Shown: piece after piece, positions 1 through 7,233 of the stretch
How the letters are laid out: every line of letters begins with the position of its first letter
Position numbering within the stretch: position 1 is the stretch's first letter
Assembly (NCBI GenBank): GCA_905210525.1
Contig: CAJLXE010000041.1
Location: forward strand, 1-10,450
Length of the DNA stretch: 10,450 nucleotides
Reading direction: 5' to 3'
Source of the DNA: an uncultured Clostridia bacterium
GTDB taxonomy: Bacteria > Bacillota > Clostridia > HGM11327
Notes under the pieces: model-generated
Database searches by the model: none
Seen by the model: the letters and a program-made list of their open reading frames with translations, nothing else
What the model was told of the DNA's origin: nothing
Made by a program: the position numbers and the translations under genes

Positions 1-754
1 TACCGCCCATTCCTATAATCGGAATTTTAACAGCTTCATAAACTCTGTACACCATCGACAACGCCACCGGCTTTATTGCAGGCCCCGAAAATCCGCCCGA
101 TTTGTTCGCAATAACGGGCTTTTTTGTCTTAAGGTCTATTCTCATGCCCATAAGAGTGTTTATCATGCTTATTCCGTCCGCGCCCGCGTCCTCGCACGCT
201 TTGGCTATCGACACTATATCCGTAACATTCGGCGACAGCTTGATAAAAACAGGCTTTGAAGTCACCTTTTTTACGGCTTCCGTTACCTTTGCCGCGGACT
301 CCGGAGATGTGCCGAAGCTCATTCCTCCCCCGTGAACGTTGGGACACGAAATATTTACTTCAAACCAGCCTATCTGCGCCTCGGAATCAAGTCTTTCGCA
401 CGTATAAGCGTAATCTTCTACCGAAAATCCGCTCACGTTTGCAATAACCGGCTTATTGAAGCATTTTGCAAGCTTTACAAGCTCTTCGTTTATGACCGCT
501 TCAACTCCCGGATTCTGCAATCCTACGGCATTTATCATTCCGTCCGTACATTCCGCTATGCGCGGTGTGGGATTGCCGAAACGCGCCTCCCTTGTAGTAC
601 CCTTGAACGAAAATGTTCCGAGGCAGTTTATATCGTACAGCTGCGCAAATTCGTATCCGTAACCGAACGTTCCCGATGCAGGTATTACGGGATTGTCTAT
701 CTGTATTCCGGCAAGATTTACAGTTGTGTTTATATCCGAAAATTCATTTACCAT
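1..754 (-). CDS. pyrD: Dihydroorotate dehydrogenase, class 1B catalytic subunit (3' end cut off)
   Basis: This is the FMN-containing catalytic subunit that oxidises dihydroorotate to orotate in the cytosol and passes electrons through PyrK to NAD+. The frame is open from ATG at 754 to the left edge: 251 codons are visible, and about 50 residues are missing compared with the usual 300-310. Visible landmarks are the FMN-site SGTFGYG (27-33), FSFKG (48-52, with the conserved Lys51), the INAVGLQNPG stretch (74-83), and NISCPN (134-139), whose Cys137 fits the catalytic base of class 1 enzymes (class 2 uses Ser). Further on are KLSPN (172-176), MINT, and the phosphate-binding SGGFSG and IIGMGG loops. 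The start overlaps the pyrK stop by 7 bases, and AAAAGGAAG lies about 10 bases upstream, so the two subunits are probably translationally coupled. The 1B assignment rests mainly on the adjacent pyrK. No frameshift is seen. Confidence 0.96.
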   Translation of the reverse strand, partial: MVNEFSDINTTVNLAGIQIDNPVIPASGTFGYGYEFAQLYDINCLGTFSFKGTTREARFGNPTPRIAECTDGMINAVGLQNPGVEAVINEELVKLAKCFNKPVIANVSGFSVEDYAYTCERLDSEAQIGWFEVNISCPNVHGGGMSFGTSPESAAKVTEAVKKVTSKPVFIKLSPNVTDIVSIAKACEDAGADGISMINTLMGMRIDLKTKKPVIANKSGGFSGPAIKPVALSMVYRVYEAVKIPIIGMGG

Positions 755-1479
755 ATTATTTCTTCCTTTTCCAGCACAGGCCCGTCCTTACATATTCTCT
801 TACTGCCGTATTTTGTTTTGCACGAACATCCCATGCACGCACCGAATCCGCATCCCATCCGCTCTTCAAAGCTGAACTGTCCGCTCGTTGCAGATTCTTT
901 ATATACTGCCCTGAGCATTGCCTCCGGTCCGCACGTATAGAAATACGTATATTCAATTTCCGGCATTGCATTTGTCACAAAACCTTTTATTCCCGCCGAG
1001 CCGTCAACCGTCGTCACAAGCACGTCTGCGCCTATATCCGTAAACGAATCAAAGCAGAATATTTCTTTCTTTGTGTTGAAGCCGAGTATGACGCTTACTT
1101 TCTTGCCCTCACTTTTAAGCTTTCTGCACAAATTATACAGAGGAGGTATCCCTACCCCGCCGCCTATCAGCAAAGGTCTTTCTCCGCTTTTTGAAGTGTC
1201 GTAGCCGTTGCCGAGTCCCGTAAGCACATCGAGAATCATGCCCTTTTTCATTGCGGACATATTTTCCGTCCCCTTGCCTACAACTTTATATATTATCTTT
1301 ATGAAGTCCTCGCCGTAATCAAATACGGAAATAGGTCTGCGCAGATAAAATCCGTCAAGTTTTATGTTTATGAACTGTCCCGGCGCGGTTACCGCGCTTG
1401 AATCGCCTTTAAGCTCCATCATGTACACTCCGGGCGCAACGGAAACATTTTCATTTACGGTGTATAAATTCTGTTTCAT
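748..1479 (-). CDS. pyrK: Dihydroorotate dehydrogenase electron-transfer subunit PyrK
   Basis: This 243-residue subunit carries FAD and a [2Fe-2S] cluster and lets PyrD use NAD+ as electron acceptor; the known class 1B enzyme is a PyrD2-PyrK2 heterotetramer. It has the ferredoxin-reductase layout. An N-terminal beta-barrel carries the FAD motif RRPISV (47-52). A nucleotide-binding domain opens with LIGGGVGIPPL (104-114). A C-terminal cluster loop has Cys210, Cys215, Cys218 and Cys230, spaced C-x4-C-x2-C-x11-C, followed by KDGPV. An additional Cys220 lies inside the loop. The start at 1479 has AAAGGAAG about 8 bases upstream and lies 15 bases after the carB stop. The stop lies inside the start of pyrD (7-base overlap). 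Length and motifs are normal for the family. Confidence 0.97.
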   Translation of the reverse strand: MKQNLYTVNENVSVAPGVYMMELKGDSSAVTAPGQFINIKLDGFYLRRPISVFDYGEDFIKIIYKVVGKGTENMSAMKKGMILDVLTGLGNGYDTSKSGERPLLIGGGVGIPPLYNLCRKLKSEGKKVSVILGFNTKKEIFCFDSFTDIGADVLVTTVDGSAGIKGFVTNAMPEIEYTYFYTCGPEAMLRAVYKESATSGQFSFEERMGCGFGACMGCSCKTKYGSKRICKDGPVLEKEEIIW

Positions 1480-1494
1480 CCGTACTTCCTTTCA

Positions 1495-4400
1495 TCAGGC
1501 GTCTATTGTGGATATGCAAAGCGTCGTTTCTTCAAGCACATCCAGAAGAACCTTCACCGTATCAAGTGCGGTAAACATAGTTATATTGTTTTCAACCGCG
1601 CACTGACGTATCTCATAACCGTCCGAAAGCACTCCCGACGAATTCATATCCCTTGTATTTATGACGTACGTTACATATCCGCCTCTTATAGCGTCAAGAA
1701 TTTCTTCGCTTCCGTCGCTTATTTTCTTAAGCGAATGTGTTCTTATGCCGTTTTGCTTGAGAAACTGCGCCGTTCCCTCCGTTGCCTGAATGTTGAAGCC
1801 CATGTTGTAAAAACGTCTTATAAGCGGAAGCGCTTCTTCCTTATCCTTATCCGCTATCGTTGCAAGAACCGTTCCGTAATTAACCACGCTCATACCCGAC
1901 GCCTGAAGCGCTTTATACAGTGCTCTTGTAAGACTGTTATCATAGCCTATCGCCTCTCCCGTGGATTTCATTTCGGGTGAAAGATATGCGTCAAGGCCGC
2001 GCAGCTTCGAGAACGAGAACGCCGGCGCTTTTACATAATAGCGCTTCTTTTCGGCGGGATAAAGCACATTTATGCCCTGTTCCTTCAAAGATTTGCCGAG
2101 TATTGCAAGAGTGCCTATATCCGCAAGACTGTAACCCGTTGCCTTTGAAAGGAACGGCACCGTTCTTGAAGAACGCGGATTTACTTCTATTATGAAAACG
2201 TTATCGTTGCCGTCAACTATAAACTGTATGTTGTAAAGTCCCACTATACCGATTCCGAGTCCCAGCTTCTTTGTGTAATCGAGAATAGTATCTTTTACAT
2301 TCTGAGAAAGGCTGAATGACGGATAAACGCTTATCGAATCGCCCGAATGTACTCCCGTGCGTTCCACAAGCTCCATTATTCCCGGAACAAACACGTCTTT
2401 TCCGTCGCAAACCGCGTCAACCTCTACCTCTTTGCCCTGAATGTATTTATCCACAAGAACGGGCTTGTCTTCATCTATTTCAACAGCCGTTTTGAGATAA
2501 TGTCTGAGCTGAGCTTCGTCCGCGACTATCTGCATTGCTCTGCCGCCGAGAACAAACGACGGTCTCACAAGCACCGGATATCCTATTTCGCGCGCCGCAT
2601 TAACGCCGTCTTCTATTTTTGTTACGGCTTTGCCTTTCGGCTGAGGAATACCCAGCGAACGCAGTACTTTTTCAAATGCGTCACGGTTTTCCGCTTTTTC
2701 TATTGCGTCGCAATCCGTACCTATTATTTTCACTCCGCGTTCCGTAAGCGGCGCCGCAAGATTTATTGCCGTCTGTCCGCCGAGAGACGCTATAACACCT
2801 ATCGGTTTTTCAAGATGAATTATGTTCATAACGTCTTCAACGCAAAGCGGTTCAAAATAAAGCTTGTCGGATGTTGTGTAATCCGTTGAAACAGTCTCGG
2901 GATTATTGTTTATTATTATTGCCTCGTACCCGGCTGCTTTTATGGTTTTTACGGCATGAACGGTTGAATAATCAAACTCAACGCCCTGACCTATTCTTAT
3001 CGGACCCGAACCGAGAACTATTACCTTCTTTTTATCCGAAACTATTGATTCATTCTCATCCTCGTACGTTGAATAAAAATACGGTATATAGCTTTCAAAT
3101 TCCGAGGCGCAGGTATCTATCATCTTATACACGGGGAATATATTGTTTTCCACCCTCATATTGTAAACGTCAATTTCTCTGCATTTCCACAGCTTTGCAA
3201 TGTATTTATCGGAGAATCCCATTTTCTTTGCTTCTCTGAGCATTTGCGCGTCAAATGGTAATCTTGATATCTCTTCTTCCATATTGATTATGTTCTTTAT
3301 TTTTTCAAGGAAGAACATATCGATTTTTGTCTCATCCCATATGAGCCCCAAGTCCGCGCCGTGCCATATAAGTTCTGCAATAGCATATATTCTGTCATCC
3401 GTGCCGTCCTTTATATATTCCATGAGCCTGTCGTATGTGTAGGAATTGAATTTTTCCATATACAGATGACATACGCCTATCTCAAGAGAGCGCGTAGCCT
3501 TGAGGAGGCTTTCTTCAAACGTTCTGCCTATGCTCATAACCTCGCCGGTAGCCTTCATCTGAGTTGAAAGCTTATTATTTGCAGACGCAAACTTATCAAA
3601 CGGGAAACGCGGCATCTTAGTAACAACATAGTCGAGCGTAGGCTCAAACGACGCAGGAGTATTCGCTATCTTTATTTCATCAAGAGTCATTCCCACCGAT
3701 ATTTTTGCCGATACCCTTGCAATGGGATATCCGCTCGCCTTTGAAGCAAGCGCCGATGAACGTGAAACCCTCGGGTTTACCTCTATCAGATAATAATTGA
3801 ATGAATGAGGATCAAGCGCAAACTGCACATTACAGCCGCCCTCAACCTTAAGCGCACGGATAATTTTAAGCGCACTGTCTCTGAGCATATGATATTCTTT
3901 ATTTGTGAGCGTCTGCGACGGGCATACGACTATGGAATCGCCCGTATGTATTCCCACCGGATCGAGATTTTCCATATTACATATGGTTATTGCAGTATCG
4001 TTTGCATCCCGCATAACCTCATATTCTATTTCCTTATAACCTTTTATGCTCTTTTCCACAAGCACCTGATGCACAGGAGACAATTTCAGAGCATTTTTGA
4101 GTATTTCTCTGCATTCCTTTTGGTTGTCGGCAAATCCGCCGCCCGTGCCGCCGAGAGTAAATGCAGGTCTGAGAACTACCGGATAACCGATTTCCTCTGC
4201 CGCGGCAATGCCCTCGTCCATATCCGACGCTATTTTCGACGGAAGCACCGGCTCGCCGAGGCTTTCGCAAAGCTCCTTAAAAAGCTCTCTGTCTTCCGCC
4301 ATCTCTATGCTATGCGACGACGTACCGAGCAATTCAACGTTACATTCACGAAGAATACCCTTTCTTTCAAGCTGCATAGCCAGATTCAGTCCCGTCTGAC

Positions 4401-4674
4401 CGCCTATTCCCGGAACTATTGCGTCCGGACGTTCATAACGTATAACCTTTGCAACGTATTCCAGAGTAAGCGGTTCCATATAAACCTTGTCCGCTATCGA
4501 CGTATCGGTCATTATAGTCGCCGGATTTGAGTTGCACAAAACCACCTCATATCCCTCTTCTTTAAGAGCAAGACAAGCCTGTGTTCCGGCATAATCAAAT
4601 TCCGCCGCCTGACCTATAACTATCGGTCCCGAACCTATAACAAGTATTTTTTTAAGATCTGTTCTTTTAGACAT
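1495..4674 (-). CDS. carB: Carbamoyl-phosphate synthase, large subunit
   Basis: This 1059-residue subunit makes carbamoyl phosphate from bicarbonate, two ATP and the ammonia delivered by CarA, feeding pyrimidine and arginine synthesis. It has the internally duplicated architecture. Half one starts at ILVIGSGPIVIGQ (10-22), with an ATP-grasp domain including VLRPAFTLGG (167-176) and EVNPRVSRSSA (298-308). An oligomerisation region follows (about 400-545). Half two starts at VIVLGSGPIRIGQG (551-564), with LVRPSFVLGGRAMQ (702-715) and EVNPRSSRT (830-838). A C-terminal MGS-like allosteric domain runs from about 930 to the end; in this family it binds effectors such as UMP and ornithine. The start is fixed by an in-frame TGA 9 bases upstream and by the typical MSKRTDLKK beginning. 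It is preceded by a 62-base gap with an unusually distant Shine-Dalgarno run. Length is close to E. coli CarB (1073). No damage is seen. Confidence 0.98.
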   Translation of the reverse strand: MSKRTDLKKILVIGSGPIVIGQAAEFDYAGTQACLALKEEGYEVVLCNSNPATIMTDTSIADKVYMEPLTLEYVAKVIRYERPDAIVPGIGGQTGLNLAMQLERKGILRECNVELLGTSSHSIEMAEDRELFKELCESLGEPVLPSKIASDMDEGIAAAEEIGYPVVLRPAFTLGGTGGGFADNQKECREILKNALKLSPVHQVLVEKSIKGYKEIEYEVMRDANDTAITICNMENLDPVGIHTGDSIVVCPSQTLTNKEYHMLRDSALKIIRALKVEGGCNVQFALDPHSFNYYLIEVNPRVSRSSALASKASGYPIARVSAKISVGMTLDEIKIANTPASFEPTLDYVVTKMPRFPFDKFASANNKLSTQMKATGEVMSIGRTFEESLLKATRSLEIGVCHLYMEKFNSYTYDRLMEYIKDGTDDRIYAIAELIWHGADLGLIWDETKIDMFFLEKIKNIINMEEEISRLPFDAQMLREAKKMGFSDKYIAKLWKCREIDVYNMRVENNIFPVYKMIDTCASEFESYIPYFYSTYEDENESIVSDKKKVIVLGSGPIRIGQGVEFDYSTVHAVKTIKAAGYEAIIINNNPETVSTDYTTSDKLYFEPLCVEDVMNIIHLEKPIGVIASLGGQTAINLAAPLTERGVKIIGTDCDAIEKAENRDAFEKVLRSLGIPQPKGKAVTKIEDGVNAAREIGYPVLVRPSFVLGGRAMQIVADEAQLRHYLKTAVEIDEDKPVLVDKYIQGKEVEVDAVCDGKDVFVPGIMELVERTGVHSGDSISVYPSFSLSQNVKDTILDYTKKLGLGIGIVGLYNIQFIVDGNDNVFIIEVNPRSSRTVPFLSKATGYSLADIGTLAILGKSLKEQGINVLYPAEKKRYYVKAPAFSFSKLRGLDAYLSPEMKSTGEAIGYDNSLTRALYKALQASGMSVVNYGTVLATIADKDKEEALPLIRRFYNMGFNIQATEGTAQFLKQNGIRTHSLKKISDGSEEILDAIRGGYVTYVINTRDMNSSGVLSDGYEIRQCAVENNITMFTALDTVKVLLDVLEETTLCISTIDA

Positions 4675-4736
4675 AATATTTCAACGGCTCAAAAAGCCTT
4701 TCCTTTCCTATGTATATTGAGTATCGAACCCGAGCG
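4675..4736 (-). promoter_or_regulatory. carA-carB junction with distant Shine-Dalgarno run and small hairpin
   Basis: This is the only sizeable gap inside the pyr operon (62 bases). Read on the minus strand, the purine run GGAAAGGAAAGG (4708-4697) is the best ribosome-binding match. Its nearest edge is 22 bases from the carB ATG, too far for a usual site. Its last two G bases begin a small perfect stem, GGCT-TTTTG-AGCC (4698-4686). If this folds, the remaining GGAAA would be brought to roughly 14 bases from the ATG. No U-run follows the stem, so it is not a terminator. The fold and any effect on translation are inference; a 4-bp stem is weak and could be chance. Confidence 0.35.
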
Positions 4737-5828
4737 TCACTTCTTATTTTTCTGCATATTCTCTACAAACTTATCGAAGAGGTACGTACTGTCCTGAGGT
4801 CCGGGAGCGCTTTCGGGATGGTACTGAACCGAAAATACGCAGTCTTTGCCGCAAGCTACGCCCTCAACCGTACCGTCAAGCAGATTTACATGAGTAATAT
4901 CAAGGCCTGTTCCCTCAAGACTGTCCTTATCAACCGCATACGAGTGATTCTGAGACGTTATTTCTATTTTACCGGTTTCAATATTTTTTACGGGATGATT
5001 TCCGCCTCTGTGACCGAACTTAAGCTTATATGTCTTTGCGCCGTATGCAAGACTGATTATCTGATGTCCAAGGCATATTCCGAATATAGGATATTTTCCT
5101 CTGAGCTCCTTTACAAGCTCGATTACGGGAGTTACATCCTCGGGATTTCCCGGTCCGTTTGAGAGAAATATTCCGTCCGGATTCATTCTTTCAACCTCGG
5201 ATGCGGGGGTGTTGTACGGTATTACCGTGACATTGCAGCCTCTTGCATTGAGCGAACGCACTATATTGAGCTTTATTCCGCAATCCACCGCAACAACGTT
5301 GAAGCGTGCGTTTGCAGTTCTCGAATACCATCTTTTCTTGCAGCTTACCTTATTTACGGCGTCGGTAGGTACGGGAGTATTCTTTATTATTTCAACAGCA
5401 TCGGATACGGGAGTATCTGCCGCAGTTATAATCACGCGGCGGCTGCCGAGATTCCTTATGCTTCTTGTAAGTTTTCGTGTATCTATTCCCGATATGCCCG
5501 GAATATGATATTCGCACATTACTTCGGCAAGAGTTTTCGTGTAACGGAAATTGGACGGCTGATCGTTATATTCTCTTACTATAAGACCGTCTATCGTCGG
5601 AGTTTTGGTTTCAAAATCTTCATCCGTAATGCCGTAATTTCCTATGAGCGGATACGTCATCACAACCGCCTGATACGTATATGAGGGGTCGGATATTATT
5701 TCCTGATATCCCACCATTGACGTATTGAATACGATCTCGCACACTTTATCAGAGTCGTCTCCGAATCCGTAACCGTAATACTCGCTTCCATCCTCAAGGA
5801 CTATTTTTCGATCCTTTGTTTTAATCAT
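4737..5828 (-). CDS. carA: Carbamoyl-phosphate synthase, small (glutaminase) subunit
   Basis: This 363-residue subunit hydrolyses glutamine and channels ammonia to CarB. The N-terminal CPSase small-chain domain (about 8-140) shows VFNTSMVGYQEI, SDPSYTYQ and SNFR. The C-terminal class I glutamine amidotransferase domain (about 175-357) has LSNGPGNP, the nucleophile elbow GICLGHQ with Cys252, SQNHSYA, and YHPES with His337 and Glu339 completing the triad. The first codon overlaps the pyrC stop as ATGA (4 bases), and GGAGGG lies 11 bases upstream, so translation is probably coupled to pyrC. The stop is 62 bases before carB. Length is slightly below E. coli CarA (382), as expected for Firmicutes. 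Its use for pyrimidines rather than arginine is inferred from its place between pyrC and pyrK-pyrD. Confidence 0.98.
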   Translation of the reverse strand: MIKTKDRKIVLEDGSEYYGYGFGDDSDKVCEIVFNTSMVGYQEIISDPSYTYQAVVMTYPLIGNYGITDEDFETKTPTIDGLIVREYNDQPSNFRYTKTLAEVMCEYHIPGISGIDTRKLTRSIRNLGSRRVIITAADTPVSDAVEIIKNTPVPTDAVNKVSCKKRWYSRTANARFNVVAVDCGIKLNIVRSLNARGCNVTVIPYNTPASEVERMNPDGIFLSNGPGNPEDVTPVIELVKELRGKYPIFGICLGHQIISLAYGAKTYKLKFGHRGGNHPVKNIETGKIEITSQNHSYAVDKDSLEGTGLDITHVNLLDGTVEGVACGKDCVFSVQYHPESAPGPQDSTYLFDKFVENMQKNKK

Positions 5829-7063
5829 AATACTGATTTCCCTCCGTATATTGTGGCAATATGCGTTCCGTAAACGCTTTTGCCCGTAAAAGGAGAAGCT
5901 TTGCCCATAGACAGAAAGCTCTCCCGCTTTATTTCATATTTATTTTTTACATCCCATATGCACCAATCGTTGCCGTTTATCGGAATACCGAACCGTTTAC
6001 GAGGATTAACCGCAAGCAACTCTATCAGCTTTTCCACGGAAATTATATTTTTCAGCACAAGCTCTGTGTAAAGCACGGGAAACGCCGTTTCAAGTCCGAC
6101 TATGCCCATTGCGCTTTTTTCAAGTCCGCGTGATTTTTCTTCGGCACTGTGCGGTGCATGATCTGTGGCTATCATGTCGATGGTTCCGTCGGAAACGCCT
6201 TCTATCAGGGCAAGTCTGTCCTCCTCGGAACGCAGAGGCGGGTTCATTTTGAATCTGCCGTCCTCCTCGATATCCATATCATTGAGCGTCAGGTAATGCG
6301 GAGCCGTCTCGCACGAAATATCAACGCCGCGTTTTTTTGCATTTCTTATCAGTTCAACGCTTTCCTTTGTTGAAATGTGACATACATGATACGCACAACC
6401 CGTTTTTTCGGCAAGCTCAATGTCTCTTTTTATAGGTCCCCATTCGGATTGAGAACATATACCTCTGTGCGAATGTAACCTTGCGTATTCGCCGTCATGT
6501 ATGTATCCCCCGCATAAAAGCGAATTATCCTCGCAGTGCGCCGCTATTATTTTACCGAGACTTTTGGCTTTGCGCATTGCTTTTTCCATGATTTCACCGC
6601 TTTGTACACCCTTGCCGTCATCCGAAAATGCAACCGCATATTCCGCAAGCGCGTCCATGTCCGCAAGCACTTCGCCCTTTTCGCCTTTTGTGATAGCCGC
6701 ATACGGATAAACCGCAATCCGCGCATTGCTTTTTATCAATTCTATCTGCCTCATTATATTGTCAACGCAGTCCGGCACCGGCGAAAGATTCGGCATAGCG
6801 CATACCGCCGTATATCCGCCGTGAGCCGCCGCAGCAGTTCCGCTCGCGATTGTTTCCTTATAAGAAAAACCCGGTTCTCGTAAATGCACATGCACATCAC
6901 AAAAACCGGGAAAAATAATACAATCGGAAACAATACGATCGTCTGAAACACTGCTGTGACCGGAGGCGTCCGAAAAACGAAAAACACTATCCCCTATATA
7001 GGCATTGCACTTTTTCATTTTTCCTTTTTTATAAACCGTCGCATTGTTAAGAACAATGTTCAT
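5825..7063 (-). CDS. pyrC: Dihydroorotase, class I
   Basis: This cytosolic zinc amidohydrolase of 412 residues interconverts carbamoyl aspartate and dihydroorotate, the third step of UMP synthesis. It carries the expected metal and substrate residues in order: DVHVHLREPG with His58 and His60, MPN (90-92), FSDDG with Asp149, AAHCED with His176, HVCHIST with His229, and ATDHAPH with Asp301. Asp149 is the bridging position seen in class I enzymes such as the one from Bacillus anthracis. An intact catalytic set argues for a true PyrC rather than an inactive PyrC-like partner of PyrB. It is the first gene of the operon, downstream of a strong promoter. GGAAAGG (7082-7076) lies 12 bases before the ATG, rather long spacing. 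The end overlaps the carA start by 4 bases (ATGA). Confidence 0.97.
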   Translation of the reverse strand: MNIVLNNATVYKKGKMKKCNAYIGDSVFRFSDASGHSSVSDDRIVSDCIIFPGFCDVHVHLREPGFSYKETIASGTAAAAHGGYTAVCAMPNLSPVPDCVDNIMRQIELIKSNARIAVYPYAAITKGEKGEVLADMDALAEYAVAFSDDGKGVQSGEIMEKAMRKAKSLGKIIAAHCEDNSLLCGGYIHDGEYARLHSHRGICSQSEWGPIKRDIELAEKTGCAYHVCHISTKESVELIRNAKKRGVDISCETAPHYLTLNDMDIEEDGRFKMNPPLRSEEDRLALIEGVSDGTIDMIATDHAPHSAEEKSRGLEKSAMGIVGLETAFPVLYTELVLKNIISVEKLIELLAVNPRKRFGIPINGNDWCIWDVKNKYEIKRESFLSMGKASPFTGKSVYGTHIATIYGGKSVL

Positions 7064-7103
7064 TATAATAATCAGCCTTTCCGAGTAACGGACGTTCCAA
7101 CAT
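7047..7103 (-). other. Possible 18-codon leader reading frame overlapping the pyrC start
   Basis: In the pyrC leader an ATG at 7103 opens a short frame, MLERPLLGKADYYNEHCS, that stops with TAA at 7049-7047, 17 bases inside pyrC in another frame. A partial Shine-Dalgarno, AGGG, sits 7 bases before this ATG, better spaced than the one for pyrC. The ATG is in the loop of the predicted leader hairpin. A ribosome ending at 7047 could in principle help or hinder initiation at pyrC. This is inference from position only: a frame this short is easily found by chance, and no homology is known to me. Confidence 0.2.
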
Positions 7104-7113
7104 TCGGACGCCC
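7090..7113 (-). promoter_or_regulatory. Leader hairpin / tandem CGTCCG motif upstream of pyrC
   Basis: The transcript would carry GGGCGT and CC pairing with GG and ACGTCC. This gives 6 pairs including one G-U, a single bulged A, then 2 more pairs, around a 7-base loop (GAATGTT). The hairpin would begin about 9 bases after the predicted transcription start. The same stretch contains CGTCCG twice, 16 bases apart, so it could instead be a tandem protein-binding site. No run of U follows, so it is not an attenuator, and I do not see the conserved PyrR-binding loop. Function is unknown. Confidence 0.35.
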
Positions 7114-7128
7114 TGTTGTTTTCAAGTT

Positions 7129-7157
7129 ATTATACCATGAGCAATTAGGTTTGTCAA
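7129..7157 (-). promoter_or_regulatory. Sigma-A promoter of the pyrC-carAB-pyrKD operon
   Basis: The -35 box TTGACA (7157-7152) and the -10 box TATAAT (7134-7129) are both perfect consensus, separated by 17 bases, with TGG just before the -10 box giving an extended -10. The region upstream (7158-7198) is AT-rich and could act as an UP element. The start of transcription is predicted near 7122, giving a leader of about 60 bases before pyrC. It lies just after the clpB terminator and is the only good promoter in the gap, so it should drive the whole operon. Such a strong site suggests that control is by repression or at RNA level, which is inference. Confidence 0.85.
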
Positions 7158-7198
7158 TATGTTTACAAAAATATAACAATTAACTCCCGAAAGCATAT

Positions 7199-7229
7199 AA
7201 AAAAAGCGGCGCACAATATGCGCCGTTTT
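7199..7229 (-). terminator. Intrinsic terminator after clpB
   Basis: Five bases beyond the clpB stop-side boundary, the minus strand reads AAAA, then CGGCGCA, a TATTG loop, TGCGCCG, then C and seven T. The 7-bp GC-rich stem is perfect (7225-7219 with 7213-7207), and the flanking A run can pair with the T run to lengthen it. This is a textbook rho-independent terminator. It separates the chaperone unit from the pyr operon. Confidence 0.93.
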
Positions 7230-7233
7230 CGTT

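Noticed and set aside
830..910. Extra cysteine (Cys220) within the PyrK iron-sulphur loop
   Set aside because: All four expected cluster ligands are present with normal spacing. From memory, a GCSCK-type loop occurs in other clostridial PyrK proteins, so it is not unusual.
332..1194. Overlapping plus-strand frames of about 200 codons opposite pyrD and pyrK
   Set aside because: Both are antisense to clearly conserved PyrD and PyrK sequence, overlap each other in different frames, and show no family features.
2347..2889. Plus-strand open frame of 180 codons opposite carB
   Set aside because: It is antisense to the second ATP-grasp domain of CarB, with shadow-type composition and no independent start signals.
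3805..4530. Plus-strand open frame of 241 codons opposite carB
   Set aside because: It lies wholly antisense to the conserved first ATP-grasp half of CarB. Composition is His/Arg/Tyr-rich as expected of a shadow frame; there is no recognisable domain.
4718..4735. GGGTTCGA on the minus strand resembling a tRNA T-loop
   Set aside because: Only the loop-like octamer is present; the flanks do not pair into a T stem, and there is no acceptor or anticodon arm in the 62-base gap.
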